NCBI GenBank assembly: GCA_005281725.1
Contig: SSBO01000008.1
Span: 2,604,001 to 2,668,000, forward strand
Direction of reading: 5' to 3'
Length of the DNA stretch: 64,000 nt
Source: Wuchereria bancrofti
Lineage: Eukaryota; Nematoda; Chromadorea; Rhabditida; Onchocercidae
In this document: piece by piece, positions 43,446 to 54,450 of the stretch
Numbering within the stretch: the first letter of the stretch is position 1
How the letters are laid out: each line of letters starts with the position of its first letter
The notes under the pieces: model-generated
Seen by the model: only the letters and a program-made list of their open reading frames with translations
Told to the model about the DNA's origin: nothing
Database searches by the model: none
Made by a program: the position numbers and the translations under genes

Positions 43446-46334
43446 TTATATTTTCCCGTCAATTTGAGGAATTGCTCTAATGCGTTCCACTGCACGATAC
43501 TGCTCAACACGTAATGCCAATAAGTTGCATAGTCGCTAAAATAAAAATTCAACTTAACCTGGAAATATAAAATGTGAAAAGATGATTATTGATTGATTTC
43601 ATTGATAATGTTTAAAAGTTGCCTCGACACTATTACTTCTTGATATTATTGCATTTACTTACGATTGAAAAATGCATTGCTAGTCAACCGTTTATTTCAT
43701 GCAATCATCATTTCACTAAAATGAAAAAATATTTGTTTAGTGTCTCAAAAATTTGGTGAAAAGATTTAAAGAAACAAAACATACAAAAATTTTTAAACTT
43801 CACATAAATACTATACCTTTGACATATTATCATACCGTACAATAGTTCCTTCACTCAATTCTTCATTTATATTATAAGAAAATTCATCATCTTCATCACA
43901 CTGATTATCAGTTGAGTAAACAAGGACAATCTGATGACGTGGCCTTACATCGCGCAAAACATTAACGAAATCATCATTCAGTTTCTACAAAAAAAAATTA
44001 TAAGTCATAGATGATACTTTAAAAGTTTTTGAATTCGTCCTCCTGTACTCCCCTAATTCTTCTATAAGAGATAAAAGAAAAATGTCTCAAATTCCATTAC
44101 TCTTTGTCGTAAGATAGTTGACATTATTAGTGAATTTGCAATCAAACGGAAAGAAAGAAAAAATCCTTTTGAAATGCTCACTTTCTGAAAACAAAGAACG
44201 GCAGCAATAAAAAGAGGAATTTGTATTTTATTTTTAAGATCCATTGAAATCGCACGAAACTGTTCAACATCATTTCGTTCAAGAGCAGAAAAAAGCTGTC
44301 CATAAATGGAACATTTCAACAATTTCTCTGCAATTTTTCTCAGAAACAGTTATTTTCAACCAAAATTATTTGTTCATATTAATTTATTAATTTAAGGTGA
44401 AATCATTCACTCTTATTCACTCCCTCTCTCATTCACTCTTACTTTCGTTATCTATATATGGAAAATAAAAACTTGTATTTAGGAGCAAAAAGTAATTGAA
44501 AATAATTAATTTAAAAAAAGAGCTATTTAAGTGCCAGCTACTTAAAAAAAATGGCAACAGTAAAGTTCGAATTCCGATAAATAAAATCAAAACAAGTTTA
44601 TTTTGATTATCTTATGATTTTTTGACTACAAATCAGGTTAATTTCTATTATTCAAAATCATTTTAATTGCAATTTTACCAAGTATTTATTAAAAGTACCT
44701 ACTTGTGAAGTATTATGTTTATTTATTTTAACCCTAGAAATTAGCACTTATTTAAATTTTAACTTGCAGCCACATCACAAAAGTTTGATAAAGCTTTGAT
44801 TGTTTTTAAATTCACAAATTTAATGGAACTATAACAACACAATAAGTTACTCTTAATAATAAATGAAATAAGATTTGTTAGCTGGTAATTACTAAAGAAA
44901 ACTAATTGAAAAACTTGAGTTACTGCCAATAAAATTTGATCAACAAACCATAAATCTCGAGTGTAGTGGATGAATACAGAACAGACAAATTTTGGATCGC
45001 ATCTTTCTTTTCCAACAAATGTTGATTCCCACTTCAATAGAATAAAAATTACAAACGGATTCCCAAAAAATTTTCCTTAACTTTCAGAAGGTAAATGATG
45101 TTTTCAGATAAGCAAAAAATTACTATTGCTTCTTTAAATATTATTTTTGAAGGTCAGAAAAAAGCCTCAGAAATAACTCCTACGACATAAATATGTTTTA
45201 TTATTAAGGAATTATATGAAAGCTTCTGAAATTTTATAGAAATCATAGAAGATAAAAAGATAAGACTAAGCAAATTGAAATGATTATTGTTGACAAGACT
45301 AAAAATCTTGCCTTCGTAATATTATTCGTTGTTTATGTAATTTACAAATATCTTCGTTTGGCCAATCATGACAGCAATTGATGTAATGCATAGCATAATC
45401 CATATACCAAAAATGTTCAGCCAGTAAGCTTACGAAGAAAATAAATTCATCAGTGCGCTTACTTATTCCTGGAGATAAATTTATGAAATATGTGAAATAT
45501 GAGTTTGCTAAGTGTTCTGGAAAAAAATGTGAAAAAAAAAAAAAAAAAAACCAAAAAAGATATAACACGATTCACAGTTAAGGTACTACAAAATAGATTT
45601 CAATGTTTGAAAAACTTTGTACTTTTAGGCTATTTAAAAACAAACCAATAATTTCGTGGACAGATTCAAAATCGAACATTGTTGCATCATCAGATTGTTT
45701 ACCTTCGGCTAAAATTTTCATCAGATAATACGTATACTTTTTCACCGCCAGTTCCTGAAATATACGAATATCTGGATTTATATAACCGACAATGTAAAAT
45801 AAATTTTTACAACAACTGAGGATAAAAGTAATCTTCGAGAATCACATGGACCAACTTCATAAGTATATTTTACATCAGATTTCAATAAATTATACTTAAA
45901 ATAACAAGGTAACTTACAGTCGGCCTCAGAGTTAACGAATGTCTATATAAATCCATCGTATCATAATGATTTTCTGCTTCTGCCATTGTGGCCTGCAATA
46001 AATTATCCAACTAAATAATGATATATCAGATTGTTTATAATTTGTTGGTTCATGTAAGCATCTTTGTTATCATCAAAATATATGATCGCTTCTAAAAAAT
46101 ATAAGATGTTTGGAAACAAATTATCGATTGCTCTCGACTGAACAATGGATATAAAGCTTAGGAAAATACCATAAAGTATTTGCCAAAGCACAATAAGTAT
46201 TATAAAATTCTTACCAAAACACACCAAATTTCGGCTGATTCGGGATTAATTTTCTGAGCCATATTGAGAGCTTGTCGTGCTAAATCATGCTGCAAACACT
46301 GTTTAAAATACAACTTAATGCATAAAATCTTTCA

Positions 46335-46382
<48 letters not shown>

Positions 46383-49300
46383 ATTGAATGCTTCCTACTT
46401 CTAAAAAGTAAAACGTAAGTTTTTCCTCCATCTCTGAAGAAATTCTAGCTGCTTAGTAGTTGATTTTCATCCTTATCACATCAAAAATGAAAAAATTTTA
46501 AATGATACCTGACTGAACTTCAGATATAATAAGCCAAGCAAAAACCAAGCATTATCGTTCTTTATGTTTAACTGCAAGGCTCGTATAAGGCAATGCTGTA
46601 CCGTCAAGGCATTTTCTGATAATCCAACCACTTCCGAAAGATTTGTCCAATAAATCGATTTCACTGTTTTTGATGAGCAAAGTTTGATAGCACGTTTAAA
46701 ACACTCGACAAGGCTGCATATATTAGATTAAGATTCAGATGGAAAATTTCACCTTACAATTATCATCTAACAACTGGCTTACAATTCCTGTATCTGAAAC
46801 TGTCAATTCTAGCTTCTAGTTAGAGCGATCACTTGAACGAGCGAAAAATAAGAAAAGCAATGCATTCATTTAAAATATGAGTGATTTTAGTTGCTTGATG
46901 TTGAAAGATAAATTTCCCTGCAAAAAGATCAACTATGTAAAGAAAAAGAGCAAAATTTAGCTTAGTTTATGAAATTGCAATACAATCATTTTCATCATTT
47001 TCTTTTCCTATGTTTTTTTCCATACTAATTGCAACTATTTATTCTAAACGTAATATTAGAAATTACTTCAGATGATAAACAAATATGAATGGTATCAAAA
47101 CAAATAAACAAACTTACTTCGTATATCCGGAGCTTTCTTTCGTTAGTTGACATTTCCGTAACAAAGCAATACCCAAATCATTCCAGGCACTAGCACAATT
47201 CGGATGTGCTTTTATCACCAAGCAATAGTAATGAATAGCTAATTCAACTGCATCCAGCACTGATTCCATTTTCCAAGTTTTAGGAAATTCGAAATGTTGA
47301 AATGTATCAACATGATATCTGGATGCTAGCAAAAGCGCATCAGCAGCAATTTTGAAGGGTAATACAAATCCTGGATTTCGATCAAAAGCTTTTTCAATAG
47401 AGCCAAAAAATCTATTTAAGAGGTCAAATTGCAAGGAATACACCGATTTTTGAGCTAGTTTCAGGATAGATTCGGCATATAACAAGTAGACACAATTTGT
47501 ATCACTTTGGCCACTTTCAACACATTTTATCAATTTCAAAGATTGTTCGATTGCTTCCTCCAATTGGCCAGTAACTTGGCACATTTGAATAAACTAGAAA
47601 AAACCAAGATTATCAAGCAACAAAAGGTGTAATTAACAAAAGCGCCAGCAGTAAAGTCAAACTTATATAAAGACTTTGAAGTATCAGCAAAATTTTTGGA
47701 ATTACTTAAAAATTCCAGGTGAACTTTGAAAAACAGAAACGAAAAAAGGAAAAACTGTTAAATAAAGAGACAATAAATCTAGAAAAGAATTTTTTTTAGA
47801 GAATTTTCACCAACCTGAATTTGAGCAGTTTTATTGTCTGATTCAAGATCTATGGCTTCCTTGAAAGCTTTGATAGCACTTTGGTAATTTCCACGCTTTT
47901 TATAGGCATCTCCTAGCGCAGTCCAAATCCCAACATCTGTTTTATCAAGTGCAACAATGCGTTGCATTTGATCAATTGCTGCATCAAGCTAGAAAATTTG
48001 GTGGGATTGGAAAATAGTACAAAGCAAAATTATTCAAATATAATAAATAGATCCATTTGTGTTTACCACAGTCTTTCAAATTCAAATACCAGATCGGCCA
48101 GGGCAATAATATCACTACTTCTTTTAGTAATATCAAATTATTACGAGGATTCAATACGAAAATCATTAAAAGCGTCTTTTAATCGTTTATTTGAAAATCA
48201 CCATTCATGCGACTCTTTCACCACTCATGATGAAAGAAATTTTAATGTTGTGTAATTGAAGAATTCGGTAGCAGAAAGTAGTTTAAATAAGGAATAAAAC
48301 TCACATTTCCATTTTGAAGCTCTAAGAATGCCAATCTTTTCCGTGCCCAAAGATCTTTAGGTACCATTTTCGAATATTGTATTAAATGTTTGAGCAAATC
48401 TTCATTGCGACCTTCCAAACTGAGTAGCTCTTCTATTAGCTTCGCAACCTTTCAAAAGTAACGAAGTACGATAATAGTTACTCATTAAATGTTAGTTAAT
48501 TAAGCATGGAAAAATTGACATAAAAGAACAGAATCAGATTCAGACCATTTCACAAACAGTATTGATGTTATTCAAAAATACTTGATTTTATTCACCTTAA
48601 ATTAAATAAATTATACAGAAAACTCTCAGTTCTAACATGACTAGTTCTACCTTCGTGTCTTGCGGACGAATTTTCGCTGCTCTTTCCAAACAAGCTATAG
48701 CTTTAGTTCGATTTTTAGTCTTCAAACTCGAACCCAATAAAAAGAAAGCCTTGCTGCTGTATGGATTCAGTTTCGCTGCCTGAAAATGATAGTAATGTGG
48801 AGTGACTGGTAATTTAAACAAATAGATAACAAAGCTTAATTAGATAACAAACCAGTCAAAGCATAATTCCAATAATTCTAATAGTTTAGACAAAGAAACA
48901 TGCAGGATAATAAAGACAACCGAAATTTTGGACAGCTCTCTTTAAACAGCAGAAAAATAATTTCATATTATTTACAAGAAGAAAGTTTGCAGGCCTACTT
49001 ATGAATTATAAAGCAGTTCAGATGAAAATGCCATGTTTCATAGAATTATATTTTAATATTTGTTATTCTGATGTGAAAAAACGAACTTTCACAAGAGCTG
49101 ATGTAGCAAATGAATCTTCGGTATTTAAAAGCAAACAAATTTCGCCAAGCACTAAATACCACTGCCATGATTTCGGGTTGGATTTTGCAGCATTTTCAGC
49201 TAAAAATCTCGCCTCTGAAACAATCAACATTGAATTCATTCTAGAAACTGTTTCGATAAAAGCAAAAAAGGAAAGCAAAAACGATATCAGGGAAAAAAAA

Positions 49301-51851
49301 ATCACTTAGATTCCTTAAATATATCAGAAATCCCAGAAAATGCTATCCGAAAGGTTCAATATTATGAATATGGCACCGATTCAACAGGGTCAACGAGATA
49401 AAAACTACCGAATAAGCTAATTTAATATGAAGGCATAATCATCGCAGATGGGTTAAAATTTTGAAAAATGAAATCTTAGGCACTTGTCAAAAAATAATCA
49501 AGATGCGCCAGATGTGGTACACTAATTAGGCCACTTGTCAAGCAGCATCCTTAGTTACTTAATTTCAAGAATTTAATCATCACCTTGTAAGGATTCTTTT
49601 GATTGAGAATTCTTCAAAATCACAACCTTCCAGTACAGTTCCTCAGAAGGATCATCATATTTCTCTTTTTGTATTATTTCCATTTTCGACACATCGTCCA
49701 TATCAGGATTTTCACATACCATCCAAAAAAAAAAAGAATCATAAACATTGGGCATTTTTCTTTCATCTTGAATACAAGTTCAAAATCTGATTTTAAATTA
49801 TGCAAATAGTTAAAACTTTCAAGAAATCAACTCAAAAAACTTTCAAGAAATCAACTCAAATCATTACCGCAAGTTGTATATTTCTGGGTGTTTGCTTAGT
49901 GTCTGAACTATCAGTCAATAATAAATGTAATTGCAGGAGCGCATTGTCATTATGAATACCATACAGTGCTTCACATCTAGCACAGAAAATTTCTTCACTT
50001 AAAGCTTTGGTAATTGCGGGATGTATGTTTGGGATTTCCACATCGAGAAGAAATAAAACTTGTTCATAGCGTTCTTGAAAAAGTAAAAGAGGAACAGCCA
50101 AACCGATATATGGCCTAAAAATGTACTTTCGATTTGATTTGAGAATCAAAAGAAAAAGAAATCGCTTAGGATTATCAGCATCTAAAATAGTTCCTTTGAA
50201 ATCTCGGAAAGATTTATGGTCACTTGTTATTGAAATTATCACTAAAGATATAAAAGATTAGTCAGAATAATATCATAAATCACTCCACTCCTTCTCTTTT
50301 GTCTTTTTTCCAACTCAAAGAAAAAAAAAATCATCCAAAATACATTCAATCTACCATTTGCATGCATCGTTTTTCAAATTTTTATCAATATTTTTGATCG
50401 ATGATGACATTTCTGTCTTTTGAATATGCCCAAGAAGAAGTTCGAATTCTGTTTCTTTCCCTACAGCACTTTTCAACATACTGATAACGTCGCTCGAAGG
50501 ATCTACTTGACGTCGCTTCAAATAGGAGATAATAACGAAATATCGTAATAAATTAGTTAGCCATTCATCATCGAGTGAAATGTATGTAACATGCCAGCTT
50601 AACACATCTTGTATTTCTTCCAGTGTCTAAAAGTAATTGTTATTGATTGTAGATTGGGATGAGAAGATGTAAAAACAGTACAATGTATAGTAAAAGTGTA
50701 AATTTGAAAATTCTAAAACTGAATATCCAAAATGCTAGAAGCAACCGTCGACCTCTGCCCACGAACAACGTAATATTGCACATTTCCGATGAATTTTACA
50801 GTCCAATTTGCCACTATCGATTTTGATTAAAAATTGTTCTATCTGGAAACAAAAATTAGACAAGAATGCAAAAAAGAAACGAATTCTTACATAATTCAAA
50901 AAATTTGAACTTGCTTGGAATTCGAATATTTACCAATTTTTTTCGATCACCATCCCAACCATCAGTGAATAATACCATTTTTAATGCTTCGTAACAAAAA
51001 TCAACATCGTCTAATCGATCGGGAATTGAAAAAGCTTCATCAAACTTTTTCAATTTCAGTAATATAAAACCCAATTCTCTCTTATATGCAGAAACTTTTT
51101 CTGGAGCTATTCTAAACAAGAGCAGGCTAAGTGATTTGAAAACCTTGAAAAAATTGTGGGAATTCTAAAAGTTTTTATGAAATAAAACAAATCTATTAAG
51201 TAATTTTCAATATGTAAAGTTCTGAACACAATCAAAATTTTGAAATTTCGAAAGAAAAAAACAGAAGAAAAAGTTTAATCAATTGTAAATATTTGAATAA
51301 GATGAAAACATACCCAGGAATACATAGCAAATTTTGAGTTACTATAAGAATGTGTTCCAAATCAACATACTTCCCTTGTTCGTAAAGTTTATACAATCCT
51401 TGCCATGCTAAAGGCTTCTCTGCATCAAGCTTGATTGCCTTTTTGTAATAATTAACAGCTTCGCAATCATTTCCAATCTCCACATTTGTAACTGCTGCGA
51501 AGACAAAAAGTAAATAATCAGATACATCTTGTTTTAATAGATCCTGGAATCACAAGGTGGACTTTATTAAGCACTTAAATATGGAATCACAAAACTTCAA
51601 AGATGAATCCACACTTGGAAAGATTAGAATAGAAATGAATGAAAATTGTCCCTGATTTCAAAAACCTATAATAAGCTGAAAACCCTTCAAATTTAATGAA
51701 AACCAAAAAAGAGGATTCGGAAATGTAACAAGCGTGCGACCAAATTTATTCTAATCGACGAAAATGGCACCTCTATAATCTCCTTTGCTTTGTTGAATTC
51801 TTTGGCATCGATATGTTGACGAATGGTTTTAAGTAGAGCCTTTGTTCCCAT
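43446..51851 (-). CDS. SKIC3: SKI3/TTC37-like TPR protein, scaffold of the Ski RNA-decay complex
   Basis: Exons: 51851-51771, 51543-51314, 51111-50934, 50842-50753, 50626-50355, about 50222-49868, about 49720-49584, 49214-49087, 48779-48651, 48448-48305, 47988-47815, 47593-47118, 46713-46509, 46289-46215, 45992-45918, 45754-45646, 45516-45312, 45031-44924, 44828-44764, 44327-44182, 43984-43817 and 43535-43446, giving roughly 1,200 residues. Repeated TPR helices are visible: NYYKKAIKLDAEKPLAWQGL, AAKLNPYSSKAFFLLG, WTALGDAYKKRGNYQSAIKA, WNDLGIALLRK and AWFLLGLLYLKFS. DTMDLYRHSL is close to the animal TTC37 motif DTMDLFRH. The protein bridges SKI2 helicase and SKI8 to feed RNA to the cytoplasmic exosome. 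All junction phases agree except the two around the 49720-49584 exon; one junction needs a GC donor at 45311. It is shorter than human TTC37 (about 1,560 residues). Confidence 0.88.
46336..46376. repeat. 41-base A homopolymer inside a SKI3 intron
   Basis: An uninterrupted run of 41 A on the plus strand, read as U41 in the SKI3 pre-mRNA, about 45 bases upstream of the acceptor for the exon at 46289. It is by far the longest homopolymer in the window. Confidence 0.95.
49812..49860. repeat. Two adjacent copies of a ~25-bp repeat in a SKI3 intron
   Basis: The unit AACTTTCAAGAAATCAACTC occurs twice in tandem within the short intron after the exon ending at 49868. The copies are nearly identical, so the duplication is recent. 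Confidence 0.8.
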
Positions 51852-52886
51852 AATTTCTCAACAATAAGATAGAAATAACCAAAACCATGTAGCTCATGCA
51901 AACAACGGCAATTAAACAAAGATTACGCTTTTACAGAGTACTACCACTCATCCTAGTAATTAAATTTCTAGTTTGTTTATGACTAAATTTCAGCTTAGTA
52001 CTTACAACTTCCATTAACAACGAACATTGCTTTTATGTTCATACAATCCCCACTACCACTTAGAATTAAAACTTTTTTATTCCGCAAGATGCTAAAATTT
52101 CATGTGCACAACAACAAATGCAAACAGCATACTTCGAATTTTATGGATATATCCATAATTTTAATCATATCTTGATTTAAACTGATATAAGGTTAGGACA
52201 GACACGCATGCGGATACAAAATTATTTATCTATTTTATGTACAATATATAAACGATAAGCCTGGAATATCTAAAAATCTCGATCAGAATGGCCCTTAATT
52301 CACAAATGTTGGACTGAAATGATAATTGCCACACGTATTCACATGACGATTATACATACGATCCCACCACAACAATTCACCATCCAGGCACATATCACGG
52401 CCACGATCCTGAACTTTCGAAAGTTTTATTTATTCATACAACCAACAATAATGCAATTTACTCCTAGAGTTTACTTAGCTTCATTTCTCATCACACCATC
52501 CTACTGTGGCTACCGACATACTGGAAAGCTATGTTTATATTCAAAGCAAAGAAATAGTTTTTCACTATTAAACACAGCGAATCAGGTCAGCTATGTAAAA
52601 ATAATAAACAGAAAGTTCCAAATTCCAATGATTATTTACAAAAAGTTCAAGATTTAAACCCAGTTTTATTTCCGCACAGAAACTGCCTAAACCTTAATCT
52701 TATCCTCAAAGTTTTTACGCTACTTCATTTACCACCTAAAGCCGTCAATTTGTGCAGATTCTTGAGATACAAAACACAGCAAAGTGAAATATGAAATGAG
52801 CCATAGCAATTTTTCTTTCTTGTCGATAAATCAAAACGTAATTGGAGTCATCATCTAACAGAGAATCTATCAATTGAGAAATAAAA
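51852..52886. other. Spacer between nuo-6 and SKI3, with a possible leader exon
   Basis: About 1 kb between two minus-strand genes. On the minus strand an ATG at 52042 opens 12 codons and ends at 52006 in a strong GTAAGTAC donor, but no in-frame continuation into SKI3 exists, so it may be an untranslated leader exon. The part near 52316-52530 is less AT-rich than average and has short open stretches on both strands without a supported gene. Confidence 0.4.
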
Positions 52887-52919
52887 TTTATTCCTTGTTT
52901 CTCTCTCAACAACTTTATT
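52887..52919 (-). terminator. Poly(A) signals of nuo-6
   Basis: Two AATAAA hexamers on the minus strand at 52914-52919 and 52887-52892, just after the predicted stop at 52925-52927. The second leaves a more usual 3' UTR length. Confidence 0.5.
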
Positions 52920-52924
52920 ACTTA

Positions 52925-53939
52925 TTAAAAAGTGTTTTTCAGTAGAGACACTACATAATCATAACTGAATAACCTCAGATCTTCCATCCAATCTAACTGA
53001 GATATATTACATATAATAACAAAAATCTTGGAATATTTCAGCATTTTCAAAGCATACCTCAAACTGGAACATTATTCTGACCAGAATATAGAACACGACG
53101 ATAAACGAGCCAGCATAAAGGAACACAGACCGTGGAGTGTAACGGAAAAATTCGTATTGCATCACATTGGCCGAATACCAACGAAAAACAGCTGGATCAA
53201 TTATTACACCTTCCTGTAGTGCATGAATTAGGAAAAAAAAAAAAATGAAGGAAAATGAAGAAGCTTCGACTAACATAAAAAAATTCCTCGACAAATTCAA
53301 CCTGAATCCAAAAAGAAAACTTATGACGGTTAGCCTGCCAGCCATTTTCGTCATTTTTCTCTTCCATACTATAAGGAACGTGAGATACCTCGACATAAGA
53401 TGTGCGAGCAACTTCAACTAAATCACAGAAACGAATTACCCTATACTTGAAGGTATGTGGGTCGTATTCTCGTCTAAGATACTCTTTCTTCAAAATTTCT
53501 TTTAATCGATATCGCCATAAGACAGCCTAAAATATATAAAAATTGTAAAAAGAACGGAAAAAAACGTCAAAAAAAGAACACTGATAAACCAAAATTTTGG
53601 AGCTTGAAAACTGGAAAATATGAACAATAAAAAATGAACGTTTTTATTGCAGATATACAGTGTAATATGAAGCCATAAAGTTGCGGGGAATAAGGAAAAC
53701 CTGTGATTCCCAACTTCACAATTTAAAGGCATGAAACTACTACGAGAATGTTATATTTTTTTGTGAGCTTGAAAGAAGTCTTAACAATTGAAAGTAACCT
53801 TTTTCTCTTCATCGCTAATACCATAATCTTCTCCAGCGATGAATTCCATTTTTCCATGAGTTTCAAAGTATCCCAGTACTGGATCTTGCCAAAGTTTTGT
53901 ATTTGTTGGCACTTTGCGCCTTACCAGTGAGAATAACAT
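52925..53939 (-). CDS. nuo-6: NADH:ubiquinone oxidoreductase subunit NDUFB4 (complex I)
   Basis: Exons 53939-53799, 53526-53440, 53213-53058 and 52996-52925 give 151 residues with all phases 0. The core follows animal NDUFB4: charged helix LKEILKKEYLRREYDP, then GVIIDPAVFRWYSANVM, then one membrane segment SVFLYAGSFIVVFYILVRI (about residues 104-122). NDUFB4 is a single-pass accessory subunit of the proton-pumping arm in the mitochondrial inner membrane; the C. elegans member is nuo-6, known for longevity phenotypes. The ATG follows an AAATAG acceptor by two bases, so trans-splicing is plausible. If the last intron is retained, translation runs through to a stop at 53007 and gives 144 residues with a different tail. 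Family assignment is by motif order, without alignment. Confidence 0.82.
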
Positions 53940-54450
53940 TCCTATTTTTCATACACCTTTCACCTAGCATATGCTTACTAATAGATTGATAATTACTGCA
54001 ACAACGTTAAAAATTAATTCCCTTATCATTTCACGTTTTCAGCCAATTTAACCTTATTGTTTTCCATAAAAATGAAACCAAACATTCCCTTGTAAAACCC
54101 ATTATTTAAAGCATTTACGGTTTTCATATGATTTTCCGGTTGACTTTTTTGAGTTTTAAGAGCTTCAAAGATTTAAACTGATTCTCCATTCTCCCATAGA
54201 TGTACTAGAAAATCTGAAGAAGTCAACTGATAACTACCAGGAAACAAACAAACGTAACTCACCACGCGCTCCGCTTAAGTCACGACCACAATACGACGCG
54301 AGGCGGTATGAAAATTTGCTGATCCCAACCGTTCTTCGGAACAATTTTTAGTCGTTGCATCGATGGTAGGAAGTGTCACGGTGAGGTGGTGAAATTTCAA
54401 AATTTGAAAGATTGCGAGGGTAGAAAGGGAGCATTCTCTGCTTAAATAAT
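53940..54450. other. nuo-6 upstream region, GC-richer island with splice signals on both strands
   Basis: The part at about 54250-54420 is much richer in CG than its surroundings. On the minus strand a good GTGAGTT donor follows 54263, so a non-coding nuo-6 leader exon may end there. On the plus strand a TTTTTAG acceptor at 54350-54351, an ATG at 54363 (MVGSVT) and a GTGAGG donor after 54380 form a possible mini-exon. A bidirectional promoter is a reasonable inference. Confidence 0.4.

Noticed and set aside
48066..48120. Open stretch in a SKI3 intron reading SDIIALADLVFEFERL
   Set aside because: It looks TPR-like, but its splice phases do not fit the exons on either side, while those exons join directly in phase and continue the TPR unit.
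47962..48255. 97-codon plus-strand ORF
   Set aside because: Antisense to a SKI3 exon and its intron.
52319..52657. 112-codon plus-strand ORF between nuo-6 and SKI3
   Set aside because: No recognisable domain, no ribosomal or splice context, and both flanking genes run on the other strand. Composition is slightly unusual, so the region is mentioned as unresolved.
53197..53493. 98-codon ORF linking two nuo-6 exons
   Set aside because: It reads through the second intron. Removing the intron (donor after 53440, acceptor before 53213) restores the continuous NDUFB4 match.
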